A stretch of DNA of 64,000 nt from Rugamonas rivuli (GTDB taxonomy: Bacteria; Pseudomonadota; Gammaproteobacteria; Burkholderiales; Burkholderiaceae_D), in contig NZ_WHUF01000004.1 in NCBI RefSeq assembly GCF_009380165.1, forward strand, positions 372,001 to 436,000, in the 5' to 3' direction. The position numbers were made by a program, and so were the translations under genes. The stretch's first letter is position 1, and every line of letters begins with the position of its first letter. Shown in pieces: positions 52,881-61,691 of the stretch. Below the pieces are notes generated by a model. The model saw nothing but the letters and a program-made list of their open reading frames with translations, was not told the DNA's origin and ran no database searches.

Positions 52881-52943
52881 GTCATTTCGTGCGCTGCACG
52901 ACCTTACAAAAAAGGGATCGCCGCAATTTCGACGATAGCCGAC

Positions 52944-52984
52944 ATTATCGCTGAATTTCCTCAAAAAATGTGATCCTCGTCACA
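52944..52984 (-). promoter_or_regulatory. Crp-type operator and -10 of the type I secretion operon
   Basis: TGTGA-TCCTCG-TCACA at 52969-52984 is a perfect match to the Crp consensus. Reading leftward, GATAAT (52949-52944) gives a -10; the operator centre lies 32.5 bp from its downstream edge, placing it about 40 bp upstream of the predicted start site, the position of class II Crp activation. Confidence 0.65.
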
Positions 52985-53024
52985 TTTTTTACAACTCGTG
53001 CACAACATAGTGCACATTCCGTTA

Positions 53025-53065
53025 ATAAAAAAACACCCCGCAAGCACGAGGCTAGCGGGGTGTTC
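53025..53065 (-). terminator. Terminator of the DUF4214/RTX gene
   Basis: Leftward-reading hairpin AACACCCCGC...GCGGGGTGTT (53032-53064) followed by T residues (A7 at 53027-53033 on plus). It separates the surface-protein gene from the secretion operon, so the two are transcribed separately. Confidence 0.85.
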
Positions 53066-53135
53066 TGGTGACTGACTTCGGAGTACCCGGCTTACGCCGG
53101 GCATTCCGATGCAGTTACATCAACCAGTTGCTTTC

Positions 53136-56100
53136 TTAGATTACGGTGAAAGCAGCGGCGGTGATGGTGGTCACGCCGGTCAGGTGGATGTAGAAGTCAG
53201 CAATACCGTCGCCGGTGTTGTCAACGTACAGGTTGTTGCCGGTCGAATCCAGAGCTGCTACAACGGTGTTTGCGGTACCGGTGTGGTTAGCCAGGTAGGT
53301 CGAAGCATCAGCTGCCGAGGTGAACACGTCAACGATAACACCGCCAGCGCCCGAACCCAGTTTAGCGAATTGCAGAACGTCGCCGGTCCATTTCGAAGCG
53401 GAGGCGTTTGCGCTGATACCAGCAGCGCCAGCGGTGCCGGTGCCGTAGGTGTTAGCTTTGAAGTCGGTGATGGTATCGAACTTGCCGGTACCGATCGACG
53501 AATCGCCAGTAGCGTAAGCGAAGGTGTCGTTGCCAGCACCACCGGTCAGGGTGTCGCCGCCTGCGCCGCCTTTGATGAAGTCAGCTTTAGCGCCACCGGT
53601 GATGGTGTCGTTAGCTGCGCCGCCGGTCAGGCTGTTAGCTGCGGTTGCCGAACCTTTGATGGTCAGAGCAGCCGAACCAGCAGCCGACAGGGAACCGTCG
53701 ATGGTTGCGCCGGCGGTCAGAGCCGATGCGTCGATGGTTGCCAGTTTGGTCTGCAGAGCAGCCGATGCGAACGTGAAGGCTTGGTCGCCGGTCACGGACA
53801 GGTTCACCAGAGCTACGTCGGTAACAACCAGGGTGTTGTTCACGCCGTCAGCCGAGTTACCAGCCGACAGGGTGGCGCTGGCGTTACCAGTGCTGTTCAC
53901 TTTCAGGGTCTCAACCAGGCTGGCGTCAACGGTGTGGGTGATAGCGGTGATGGTGCTGGTAGCGTCGTTGCTTTCAGTGTAGTTGGCGTTCAGCTTCAGG
54001 TTGATTACGTCGTTAGCCGTGTCAACTGCTTGAACCAGTGCCAGCTTACCGCCATTCAGCAGCGAAACTGCGGTCACGCCTTGGGTGGTGGTGTTGAACG
54101 CTTCAACGTGGGTGGTTGCGCCAGCAACGTCGGTGAAGACGAAGTTGGCCGAGCTAGCGTCGGTTTTAACGCCGGTAGCTTTAGCGGTGAAGGTAACAAC
54201 ATTGCCGGTCACCGAAGTGGTCCAGTTGGCGTAGACACCAGCATTGATCTTACCAGCGATGGCAGCAGCATTGTCGGCATCAGCCAGGGTGATGGTGGTG
54301 CCGTCGAATGCGTAGGTGTCAGCGCCAACAGCGGTGGTGCCGGTTACGTCGATGGTGAAGACTTCAGCAACGCCAACCACTGCGGTGGTGGCAACTGCGC
54401 CTTCCAGCGAAACGTTGGCGTTTGCACCCAGGCCGTTCACGGTCGAGGTACCGGCGGTAGCAACACCGGTCGAGGTGAAGTTAACCACGCCAGCGATCTT
54501 CGATACGTCGATCGACGAACCGTTGGTCAGCACGTCGGTGACTTTCAGGGTTTCGAAGCCGGTGTACTTGGCTGCGTCGGCAGGAACGCTGGTCAGGGTG
54601 CTCAGGACAGCGGTAGCGCCGGCCAGGGTGTCGATGCCTGCGCCGCCATCAACGGTGGTAGCGCCTGCGCTAGCAGTGATGGTGACGGTATCGTCGCCAG
54701 CGCCCATTGCGATTGCTTTGGTGGTTGCGCCGATGGTGATGCTGTCTTTGCCAGCGCCGCCGGTGAAGGCTACGCCAGTACCCAGAGCCGAAGTGATGGT
54801 CACGCCACCGGTGTTGGCCGATGCGTCGATCGAAGCCAGCGAACCAGCGGTCAGGGTGGTCACGGTGACTTTACCAGCGCCAGCAACGGTCGCGGCAGTT
54901 GCCTGGCCAACGGTCAGGGTGTCGACCAACAGATCAACACCAGCGGTGATGCCAACTTTGGTAGCGGCGCCAGCCGTCAGAACCACGTTGGACGATTTGG
55001 TGCCCGAGGAGGTAACGTTCAGGGTGGTTGCGGTTGCGTCGGTCACAGCTGCACCGGCGGTGTCGCCGTTCAGGGTCACGCCCAGGGCACGGGTACCAGC
55101 AGCAGCGGTAACGGTAACGCCTTTGGAGCTGTTCGCCAGGGTCAGCGAGGTCAGCGCATTGGAAGTTACGGTTGCAGCAGCGTCAACGATACCGTCGATG
55201 GTCACGTTGGCGATGGTGTTGGCCTTGGCGCCGGCTGCGTTCGGGTCGGTGATAGCAACAGCCGCGGTTTTGCCGCCGGTGCTTGCGGTCTGGGTGACGG
55301 ACACGGTAGTGGTCGCACCAGCAGCGCCTTTGACGTTGATCGAACGACCCGAGTTGTCGTTGGTGCCGTTAGCCAGGGTAACAGCGCTGGTCGAGCCGCC
55401 GTTGACGTTCAGCGCGGTGGTCAGGATCTTGCCGGTGGCGTTAACAGCCAGAGCGGTGGTGCCGGCAGCGGTGATGGTTTGGTCAGCGGTGTCGATCTTG
55501 TTCAGGCTGAAGGTAGCCGAGGTCAGACCAGCCCAGCCGGATACGTCGGCAGCTGCGGTTTTCAGGCCTTTGGTCGAGGTCAGAACCAGGTTTTCCACGT
55601 TCTTGACGGTAGCGATCGAAACGTCGATAGCGTCGCCGGTCACGTCGGACAGGTTCAGGGTGTCGTTGCCTGCGCCGCCGTCGATGGTGTCCAGACCGGT
55701 GAAGGTCTTGTCGGAACCGTTGAATACGTTGTTGCCGCTGGTACCTACCAGGTTGTCAACGCCGTCGGTCAGAACGGTAACGGTCGATGGTGGGGTGATC
55801 AGGCCGGTGATGGCTGCAACCACGCTTGCGTGGTAAGCGGTCAGGTCGGTGGTGGCGGTCACTTGCGACAGCAGGGTGCGTGCAGCAGCAGCAGCAGCGT
55901 CGCCCGAGAAAGCGTTGATCTTAGGGATGGTGTCCAGCGAGTTGGTGAAGTCGATAGCGATCGCTGCGGTGTTTTTCACCAGGGCTGCGTCGATCAGACC
56001 TTGTGGCGAGGTGTTACCCAGTGCGCCTTCGGTGATTGCCAGGGCAGCGTTTTCTTTGCTGACGTTGCCGGCCATGATGTTGTTGATCCAGTAGGTGCCG

Positions 56101-56420
56101 CCGTCGGTGTCAGCATCGCGGTGCAGAACGTTCTGGTAGATGGCGTTGACGAACTTCGAGATCGACAGGATGTCGGTGCCCGTGCCGTACAGAGCAACTG
56201 CTTCTGGCTTGCCTGCGAAGCTGGCAACCAGTTTGCCAACTGCGGAGGTTGGGTTGGCTTGAGCGTAGGCGCTCAGCAGTGGGGTGGTTACCAGGGTGCC
56301 GCCGGTGTCAGCTGCTGCCAGTTGAGCGGTGAAGCTCTGCAGAGCGTAGTAGTCGGCTGGACGACCGAAGTAGGAAATGTACAGTTGTTGTACTACTGCT
56401 GCGTAATCAGTTGCCGCCAT
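53136..56420 (-). CDS. DUF4214-domain RTX/surface-layer-like protein, type I secretion substrate
   Basis: 1094 aa, rich in Ala, Thr, Gly, Val and Asp, no cysteine seen and no signal peptide, as in RTX and RsaA-type substrates. Residues about 5-140 are DUF4214 (YAAVVQQLYISYFGRPADYYAL, INAIYQNVLHRDADTDGGTYWINN). About 225-265 and about 955-1000 carry RTX calcium-binding nonapeptides (GGAGNDTL, TGGAANDTITGG, GGAGGDTLTGGAGNDTF). Between lie long beta-helix-like repeats and one different, flagellin-hook-like insert (TYAFDGTTITLADADNAAAIAGKIN). The C-terminus (LYVDNTGDGIADFYIHLTGVTTITAAAFTVI) fits a type I secretion signal. AAGGA precedes the ATG. It probably forms a surface layer or adhesive coat, exported by the adjacent system. 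Confidence 0.88.
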   Translation of the reverse strand: MAATDYAAVVQQLYISYFGRPADYYALQSFTAQLAAADTGGTLVTTPLLSAYAQANPTSAVGKLVASFAGKPEAVALYGTGTDILSISKFVNAIYQNVLHRDADTDGGTYWINNIMAGNVSKENAALAITEGALGNTSPQGLIDAALVKNTAAIAIDFTNSLDTIPKINAFSGDAAAAAARTLLSQVTATTDLTAYHASVVAAITGLITPPSTVTVLTDGVDNLVGTSGNNVFNGSDKTFTGLDTIDGGAGNDTLNLSDVTGDAIDVSIATVKNVENLVLTSTKGLKTAAADVSGWAGLTSATFSLNKIDTADQTITAAGTTALAVNATGKILTTALNVNGGSTSAVTLANGTNDNSGRSINVKGAAGATTTVSVTQTASTGGKTAAVAITDPNAAGAKANTIANVTIDGIVDAAATVTSNALTSLTLANSSKGVTVTAAAGTRALGVTLNGDTAGAAVTDATATTLNVTSSGTKSSNVVLTAGAATKVGITAGVDLLVDTLTVGQATAATVAGAGKVTVTTLTAGSLASIDASANTGGVTITSALGTGVAFTGGAGKDSITIGATTKAIAMGAGDDTVTITASAGATTVDGGAGIDTLAGATAVLSTLTSVPADAAKYTGFETLKVTDVLTNGSSIDVSKIAGVVNFTSTGVATAGTSTVNGLGANANVSLEGAVATTAVVGVAEVFTIDVTGTTAVGADTYAFDGTTITLADADNAAAIAGKINAGVYANWTTSVTGNVVTFTAKATGVKTDASSANFVFTDVAGATTHVEAFNTTTQGVTAVSLLNGGKLALVQAVDTANDVINLKLNANYTESNDATSTITAITHTVDASLVETLKVNSTGNASATLSAGNSADGVNNTLVVTDVALVNLSVTGDQAFTFASAALQTKLATIDASALTAGATIDGSLSAAGSAALTIKGSATAANSLTGGAANDTITGGAKADFIKGGAGGDTLTGGAGNDTFAYATGDSSIGTGKFDTITDFKANTYGTGTAGAAGISANASASKWTGDVLQFAKLGSGAGGVIVDVFTSAADASTYLANHTGTANTVVAALDSTGNNLYVDNTGDGIADFYIHLTGVTTITAAAFTVI

Positions 56421-56520
56421 GATAGATAGTTCCTTAAAAAGTTTTGGTTTAAACCATAAATTCTGCTGTTCAGAGCATACAGCGCCGTATCACACTGAAC
56501 ACTTCTTGCAGAGGTGGGGG

Positions 56521-56563
56521 TATATTGCCACACCACGCCACAAAGTTTGTGACGGGCATCACA
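56521..56563 (-). promoter_or_regulatory. Crp-type operator and -10 of the DUF4214/RTX gene
   Basis: TGTGA-CGGGCA-TCACA at 56548-56563, perfect Crp consensus. Reading leftward, AATATA (56526-56521) is the -10 candidate, with the operator centre 34.5 bp from its edge, nearly the same spacing as in the secretion-operon and FecR promoters. A long leader of about 90 bases with palindrome GGTTTAAACC (56445-56454) separates it from the ATG. Apart from this site and the fecR terminator, the 393-bp gap 56421-56813 holds nothing I recognise. Confidence 0.65.
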
Positions 56564-56699
56564 AATCAAAAAGTTTTTCCGTCCAATTTGAAACTATTTG
56601 TATCCAACTGCTCAATAATTATGCAAATAGGTCAAAAAAACTACTGCTGAACCGACAGCGGGCATCATTCTATCCGCTCATGCAGTACGACGCCATCAG

Positions 56700-56745
56700 A
56701 CAAAAAAAATCGGATAATGTCGCGCATGCGATATTACCCGATTAT
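56700..56745 (-). terminator. Terminator of the FecR-domain gene
   Basis: Leftward: AATCGGGTAAT-A-TCGC-ATGC-GCGA-C-ATTATCCGATT (56708-56743) followed by T8 (A-run 56702-56709 on plus). A long, nearly perfect stem. Confidence 0.85.
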
Positions 56746-56813
56746 TAATACTGACAGCAAATTAAGCAGCGGCCATTAATTCTTCCCTGCCGCCTAATAT
56801 ATACACATCATTT

Positions 56814-58190
56814 CTAGCGCGACCAGCTGGTCCCGCCCGTTACCGTTACGGCAGGCTGGATATTCTGGAAGATATAAGCGGCCTCAGTAGCGTTGACGCC
56901 TCCCAGATAACCGCGAACGAAAGTGCCGCTCAGTGTCGGATTGGTCAGCATGCCTTTATTCGTTACCACGCCGGTGGAATTAATCGGCACCCGCAAGCCA
57001 TCGCCGACCACGGTCAGGCCGGTATCAAAGGTCTTGGTAGCGAAGTTCACATTCAGGCGCGCATCTTCCACGGATGCTATGACCGCCTCTTTCCCGGTTC
57101 GTTGCAGCGTCGCATCGCTGCCCGTCAAGGCAAACGACACATTCCCCTCTTTGGGCATCGTCAGCGTGTACGAGCTTGGACGGGTAATCTGATAGCCGCC
57201 AGCAAACATCGGCGCCTCGTATTTGCCGCTTTTCAGTTTGGCCTGCAACTCCGCATCCACCGTGGTACCGGCAATCGCCTGGTAACGGCCCCAGAAAACT
57301 TCCGGCTCGGAACGCGCCACCACGGGCGGCGTCACATCGATAGGCGGCACCACCACCGGCACTTCCGGCTTCTGATCCACCAACGGCGGCAGCGGCGTAC
57401 CACCGCCCGGAGTGGTGACGTTATTCGGTGTAATCTGCTTACTGTTATTCAGTACATTGTTGGACTTCTGCGCATCGAGATTGACATCGCCGCTCGGGCT
57501 GGTCGCACCTACTTTACCCACAGGCTCGTCAGGACGCGCCGGCGCACCTTGATCAGCCGGCGACATCACCGGGCTGCGCAACAGTTGCGGGCTGGTCTGG
57601 CCGCGCTGCACCTGCAGCATCAGCCCGGCCTGGCCGGCGAACAGCTCGCGGCTGGCGCCGCCCTCGCAAGGGCCGCCGCCTTCGGGGCCGCAGCCGCCGG
57701 CAAAGCCGCTGACCACCACGCCCCCCGACACCACGGTCACGCGCGAAGTCTGCTGGTCGGTGTAGACGACGAAGTCGGTGCCGCGCACGCCGATCGCGGC
57801 GACCGGCGTGTTGAAGCGGAAGTTCTGCCGCGCCTGCTTGACGCCGGTGCCGGAAATGCTGCGCGCCACGCCCTGCAGCAACTCCAGCTTGACGCGGGTG
57901 TTGGCCGGGTTTTGCGCATCGATATGGTAGGCGACGATGCGCGCCTTGCTGTTCGGGCGCAGCACCAGGAAACCCTGGTCGACGGTCTTGACGTAGACGT
58001 AGCCGTCGGCGCCGGTGGTCAATTCGTCACCCTCCTGGATGGCCGCGTCGAGCGCGACAGGACGCGCGCCGACGCTGGCCTGGCCAGCGACGAACACGAC
58101 CTTCCCGGCTTCGCCGGCCTGGGCGGCGGATGCCAGCAGTCCCAGGCCCAGCATCATGGCCGCTAATATGGTGTGAAATTGATTGCGCAT
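56814..58190 (-). CDS. FecR-domain exported protein (orphan, no FecI/FecA)
   Basis: 458 aa. Signal peptide MRNQFHTILAAMMLGLGLLASAAQA. FecR domain about 25-190: VVFVAGQASVGARPVALDAAIQEGDELTTGADGYVYVKTVDQGFLVLRPNSKARIV and NTPVAAIGVRGTDFVVY. A Gly/Cys insert (GGCGPEGGGPCEGG), a Pro/Thr-rich linker (about 230-300), and a C-terminal beta-rich region ending VTVTGGTSWSR follow. Classical FecR is an anti-sigma regulator in the inner membrane. Here there is no sigma factor or TonB receptor nearby and the protein is fully periplasmic or surface-exposed, so it probably acts as a structural or sensory partner of the divergent CHASE2 cyclase. A Crp operator lies upstream. Confidence 0.85.
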   Translation of the reverse strand: MRNQFHTILAAMMLGLGLLASAAQAGEAGKVVFVAGQASVGARPVALDAAIQEGDELTTGADGYVYVKTVDQGFLVLRPNSKARIVAYHIDAQNPANTRVKLELLQGVARSISGTGVKQARQNFRFNTPVAAIGVRGTDFVVYTDQQTSRVTVVSGGVVVSGFAGGCGPEGGGPCEGGASRELFAGQAGLMLQVQRGQTSPQLLRSPVMSPADQGAPARPDEPVGKVGATSPSGDVNLDAQKSNNVLNNSKQITPNNVTTPGGGTPLPPLVDQKPEVPVVVPPIDVTPPVVARSEPEVFWGRYQAIAGTTVDAELQAKLKSGKYEAPMFAGGYQITRPSSYTLTMPKEGNVSFALTGSDATLQRTGKEAVIASVEDARLNVNFATKTFDTGLTVVGDGLRVPINSTGVVTNKGMLTNPTLSGTFVRGYLGGVNATEAAYIFQNIQPAVTVTGGTSWSR

Positions 58191-58213
58191 AATAAGTTTC
58201 TCCCTCAGCCTAC

Positions 58214-58255
58214 ATTCTCCGCTATCCTCCTTGAAAGTATGTGACTCGGGTCACA
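58214..58255 (-). promoter_or_regulatory. Crp-type operator between FecR and cyclase genes
   Basis: TGTGA-CTCGGG-TCACA at 58240-58255, perfect Crp consensus. Leftward, GAGAAT (58219-58214) is a -10 candidate at 33.5 bp from the operator centre, giving a 5' leader of under 25 bases with GAGGGAG before the fecR ATG. Rightward, TACAAT (58270-58275) could serve the cyclase operon, so the site may control both directions. Confidence 0.65.
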
Positions 58256-58404
58256 TTCTTTCATTTGGATACAATTGAGTGGAGGCCGCCGCCACACCGG
58301 CCGCTGTGCGTTTGGAAACAATATAAAAAAAATAATTCGCACTATTCCTTCCCAGCACAAGCCGTTATACTGGGCGATTATTTTACCGCAGCAACTACTT
58401 TATT

Positions 58405-60270
58405 TTGCGCGGCCCACCAGCGGCCGCCCCACCTGGATCACCGGCTATTTTGCGCATTCCGTTCCCCTCCACCACTGTCGCGCGCGGCTGCATCGCCGTT
58501 GCCGCGCTGCTGATCACCGCCTGGGTCCAGTGGGACCACGACGGCGCGGCGCAGCGGCTGGACAACTGGCTGCGCGACCGCTCCACGCTGCTGCGCGCCA
58601 GCCCCCAGCCGGAACAGCGCATGCTGCTGGTGGACATCGACGAAACCAGCCTGGAACGCTACCCCTGGCCCTGGCCGCGCACCCGCATGGCGGAAATGGT
58701 GGAAGCGCTGCTGGCCGATGGCGCCCGCGGCGTCGCACTCGACATCCTGCAGGAAAAACCGGCCGACGCCGCCGGCGATGCCCGCATGACGATGCTGTCC
58801 CAGCACGCGCCGCTGGTGGTGGCCCAGCTGTTCGATTTCGGCCAGCGCGAAGATCCGCTGCACAGCGGCACGCTGGCCGGCGGCGCCCCGGGCGCCGTGC
58901 CCGGCGGCGTGCCGGCCTACGGCTACATCGCCAACCACGCCGGCCTGGCGCAGGCCCTCCACTTCGGCAACATCGGCGTCGCCCCCGACCCCGACGGCGT
59001 GCTGCGCCGCGTGCCGATGCAAACCGTGTTCAACGGCCACAGCTATCCGACGCTGTCGCGCGCGCTGTTCGACTGCTGCGCCGGCGGCCGCCCGCTGCCC
59101 GACACCGCCACCGGCTGGGTGCGCATTCCCTACACCCGCGACTGGCCCGCCTACGAAGTGGCCAAGGCCGCCGACCTGTTGGACCAGCGCGTGCCGCCCG
59201 AGTTCATCCAGGGCCGGCTGGTGCTGATCGGTTCGTCCGCGCTGAGCATCGGCGACCGCGTCGCCACGCCGCTGGGCGCGCTCAGCGCCGGGCTGATGGT
59301 GCACGCCTCCATGCTGACCGGCCTGCTGGACCGCCAGGCCGGCCTGGCCCCCGCGCCCTGGCCCGGCAGCCTGATCGCGCTGCTGTTCTGCCTCGGCGTG
59401 ACGGCGCTGGCCAGCTACACGCTGCCGCGCCGCACGGCCGCCGTCAACGTCACGCTGCTGGTCGCCAGCTCGGCGCTGTGGCTGCTGCTGGCCTACGCCA
59501 TCGCCCCGCACGACGCCAGCTTCGGCCCGTCCGGCCCGCTGCTGTCGAATCTGTTCCTGCTGATGGTGGCCGTGCCCTTCCACTGGCAGCAGGCGCAGAC
59601 CCGCTCGCGCCGCCTGCTCGACACGCTGCGCCAGTACGTGGCGGGCGACGTGGTCGACGAACTGTTGCGCAGCAACCTGCAAGACCCGCTGGCCCCGCGC
59701 CAGCTGGACGTGACCACGCTGATCGCCGACATGGAAGGCTACACCACCCATGTCGAATCGCTGCCGGTCGAGGAGGCCGCGCGCCTGACCACCGAATTCC
59801 TCGACTGCCTGACCCGCCCGGTGCTGGCGATGCGCGGCACCCTCGACAAATACACCGGCGACGGCATGGTGGCGTTCTGGGGAGCGCCGCTGCCCAATCC
59901 CGACCACGCCAACCTGGCGCTGGACGCCGCCCGCGCCATGCTGCAGGCGGTGCAGCATTTGAACACGCGCCGCGCCGCCGACGGCCTGCCGCCGCTCAGG
60001 GTGCGCATCGGCATCGAAAGCGGGCTGGCGATGGCGGGCGACTTTGGCACCGCCATGCGCAGCATCTATACTGCCGTGGGTGACAGCGTCAACACGGCAT
60101 CACGACTGGAGCAGGCGGCGCGCGATTACCCGTACGACATCATCATCGGCGAAGGCACGGTGAGCCGCGCCAGCCGCCACCGTTTCCGCCAACTGGGCCA
60201 GCGCGTATTGCGCGGCAAGGAGCACCCGATTAATCTGTACACCCTTGAGGACGCGCCATGCGCGCCGTAA
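58405..60270 (+). CDS. CHASE2-domain class III adenylate/guanylate cyclase
   Basis: 621 aa if started at TTG 58405; a TTG at 58450 (MRIPFPSTTVARG) is an alternative and no early ATG exists. Segment 26-41 is the first TM helix; the CHASE2 periplasmic sensor is about 55-300 (MLLVDIDETSLERYPWPWPRTRMAEMVEAL, GPFGDRVATPLGALS-like end); three TM helices follow (about 325-395). The class III catalytic domain is at about 433-600, with metal Asp in TTLIADMEGYTTH and the second Asp in DKYTGDGMVAFWGAP, and VRIGIESGLAMAGDFGT. It makes cAMP or cGMP; substrate specificity cannot be read safely. It overlaps the next gene by 13 bp and shares its cluster with a Crp-like protein. Confidence 0.88.
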   Translation: MRGPPAAAPPGSPAILRIPFPSTTVARGCIAVAALLITAWVQWDHDGAAQRLDNWLRDRSTLLRASPQPEQRMLLVDIDETSLERYPWPWPRTRMAEMVEALLADGARGVALDILQEKPADAAGDARMTMLSQHAPLVVAQLFDFGQREDPLHSGTLAGGAPGAVPGGVPAYGYIANHAGLAQALHFGNIGVAPDPDGVLRRVPMQTVFNGHSYPTLSRALFDCCAGGRPLPDTATGWVRIPYTRDWPAYEVAKAADLLDQRVPPEFIQGRLVLIGSSALSIGDRVATPLGALSAGLMVHASMLTGLLDRQAGLAPAPWPGSLIALLFCLGVTALASYTLPRRTAAVNVTLLVASSALWLLLAYAIAPHDASFGPSGPLLSNLFLLMVAVPFHWQQAQTRSRRLLDTLRQYVAGDVVDELLRSNLQDPLAPRQLDVTTLIADMEGYTTHVESLPVEEAARLTTEFLDCLTRPVLAMRGTLDKYTGDGMVAFWGAPLPNPDHANLALDAARAMLQAVQHLNTRRAADGLPPLRVRIGIESGLAMAGDFGTAMRSIYTAVGDSVNTASRLEQAARDYPYDIIIGEGTVSRASRHRFRQLGQRVLRGKEHPINLYTLEDAPCAP

Positions 60271-61571
60271 GCCCCCCGCTGCTGCTATCGCTGCTGCTGC
60301 CGCTGCTGTGGAGCGGCGCGGCGGCGGCCGCCCAGGCGCAGGCCGCGGCGCCGCAGCGCGACATCGTGGTCGCCTCGTCCGACGCCGGCGCCAATGCCGA
60401 GCCGGCGCCGTACGCGCCCATCCAGCAGGAAGAGCTGTATCTGGAAGCGATGCGCGCGCTGGCGGCCGACCAGCCCGAGCGCGCCAACGCCCTGCTGCTG
60501 CGCTTCCTGGAAGGCGAACCGCGCCACGCCGGCGCCTGGCTGGACCTGGCGTTCAGCCAATGCACGCTGGGCCACGGCGCCGAGGCCGAGCGCCTGTTCC
60601 GCGAGATCGAAACCCGCTTCAAGCCGCCGCCGGCCATCCAGGAGCTGATCGACCAGCACCGCGCGCGCGGCTGCAACACCAAGCCGTCGTGGCGGCCGCT
60701 GTGGGCGGTGTCGCTGGGCCGCGGCTACGACAACAACATCAACCAGGGCGCCAGCAGCAACCAGTTCTTCATCGGCAGCGGCAGCACGCAGACGCAATGG
60801 GAACTGGACCCGGAATTCTGGCCCAAGCCCGACCACTTGACGACGGCCGGGGTCGACTATCTGCAGCAGCTCGACGAGACCGGCTCGCTGCTGATCGCCC
60901 AGCTGCGCATGCGCCAGAACGACAATGTGCACACGCAGGACACCGGCTCGCTGCTGCTGGGCTACGAGCGGCCGTGGCAATGGGGCGGCTGGCGCGGCTA
61001 CGGCACGGTCGCGGTCAGCGCGCTGCAACTGGAACGCCAGCTCTACCAGCGCCAGGAGCAGTTGCAGGTCCGCGCCACGCCGCCGCTGGACTTGCCGGAA
61101 AACCTGCAATGGTCGCTGCTGGCCAGCGTCAGCCATGTGCGCTACCCGACCCGCACCAAATACGATTCCAACACGCTGGAGCTGGGCACCAATCTGTACT
61201 GGCGCGGCGCGCAGCAGGTATCGTTCTCGCTGAGCGGATTGTCGGACCAGGGACAGAACGGCCGTCTCGGCGGCGACCGCCACGGCTGGTACAGTTCGCT
61301 GCAACTGACGCAGCCGCTGCCCTACAACCTCAAGGGGGAGCTGGGCTGGACACGCCAGGTCTGGCAAAGCAGCGAGGTGTACTCGGAGAACATCATCGAC
61401 ATCGTCCGCCGCCAGAACATGCGGCAGTTGCGGGCGGCCATACAGATGCCGCTGGGTACGCACCAGAGCCTGCAGCTGGAATGGCGCGCGGTAAGAAATC
61501 AGGAAAACATCCCGCTGTTTCAATATAATAGCCATGCTATCCAGCTCAATTGGCGCTGGGACAACTTTTAA
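60258..61571 (+). CDS. TPR/outer-membrane beta-barrel protein (Slam/DUF560-like)
   Basis: 437 aa. Signal peptide (MRAVSPPLLLSLLLPLLWSGAAAAA), a helical TPR-like segment at about 55-145 (LYLEAMRALAADQPERANALLLRFLEGEPRHAGAWLDLAFSQ), then a C-terminal beta-barrel from about 150 with alternating strands: VSLGRGYDNNINQGASS at the start (the typical first strand of Slam-like barrels) and a final strand ending in Trp-Asp-Asn-Phe. Slam proteins move or fold surface lipoproteins and other surface proteins across the outer membrane. Co-translated with the cyclase (13-bp overlap). Its client here is unknown; the nearby surface protein is one possibility. Confidence 0.8.
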   Translation: MRAVSPPLLLSLLLPLLWSGAAAAAQAQAAAPQRDIVVASSDAGANAEPAPYAPIQQEELYLEAMRALAADQPERANALLLRFLEGEPRHAGAWLDLAFSQCTLGHGAEAERLFREIETRFKPPPAIQELIDQHRARGCNTKPSWRPLWAVSLGRGYDNNINQGASSNQFFIGSGSTQTQWELDPEFWPKPDHLTTAGVDYLQQLDETGSLLIAQLRMRQNDNVHTQDTGSLLLGYERPWQWGGWRGYGTVAVSALQLERQLYQRQEQLQVRATPPLDLPENLQWSLLASVSHVRYPTRTKYDSNTLELGTNLYWRGAQQVSFSLSGLSDQGQNGRLGGDRHGWYSSLQLTQPLPYNLKGELGWTRQVWQSSEVYSENIIDIVRRQNMRQLRAAIQMPLGTHQSLQLEWRAVRNQENIPLFQYNSHAIQLNWRWDNF

Positions 61572-61691
61572 CGCCGACCTCCGGCCATCGACGCCGGAGC
61601 CAGGCGCACTCTCAAGGCATATGGCGTATCAATCTATTACATTTGGCGGGATCATCACGGGCGCCGCTCCAGCCTGCGCCACGGGTACGGC

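Noticed and set aside
53109..56429. Rightward open frame of about 1100 codons, and a second of about 500 codons at 54316-55836, antisense to the DUF4214/RTX gene
   Set aside because: The sense gene uses almost only Ala, Thr, Gly and Val codons, which leave few stops in the complementary frames. The antisense products are Gly/Ser/Val repeats with no domain or ribosome binding site.
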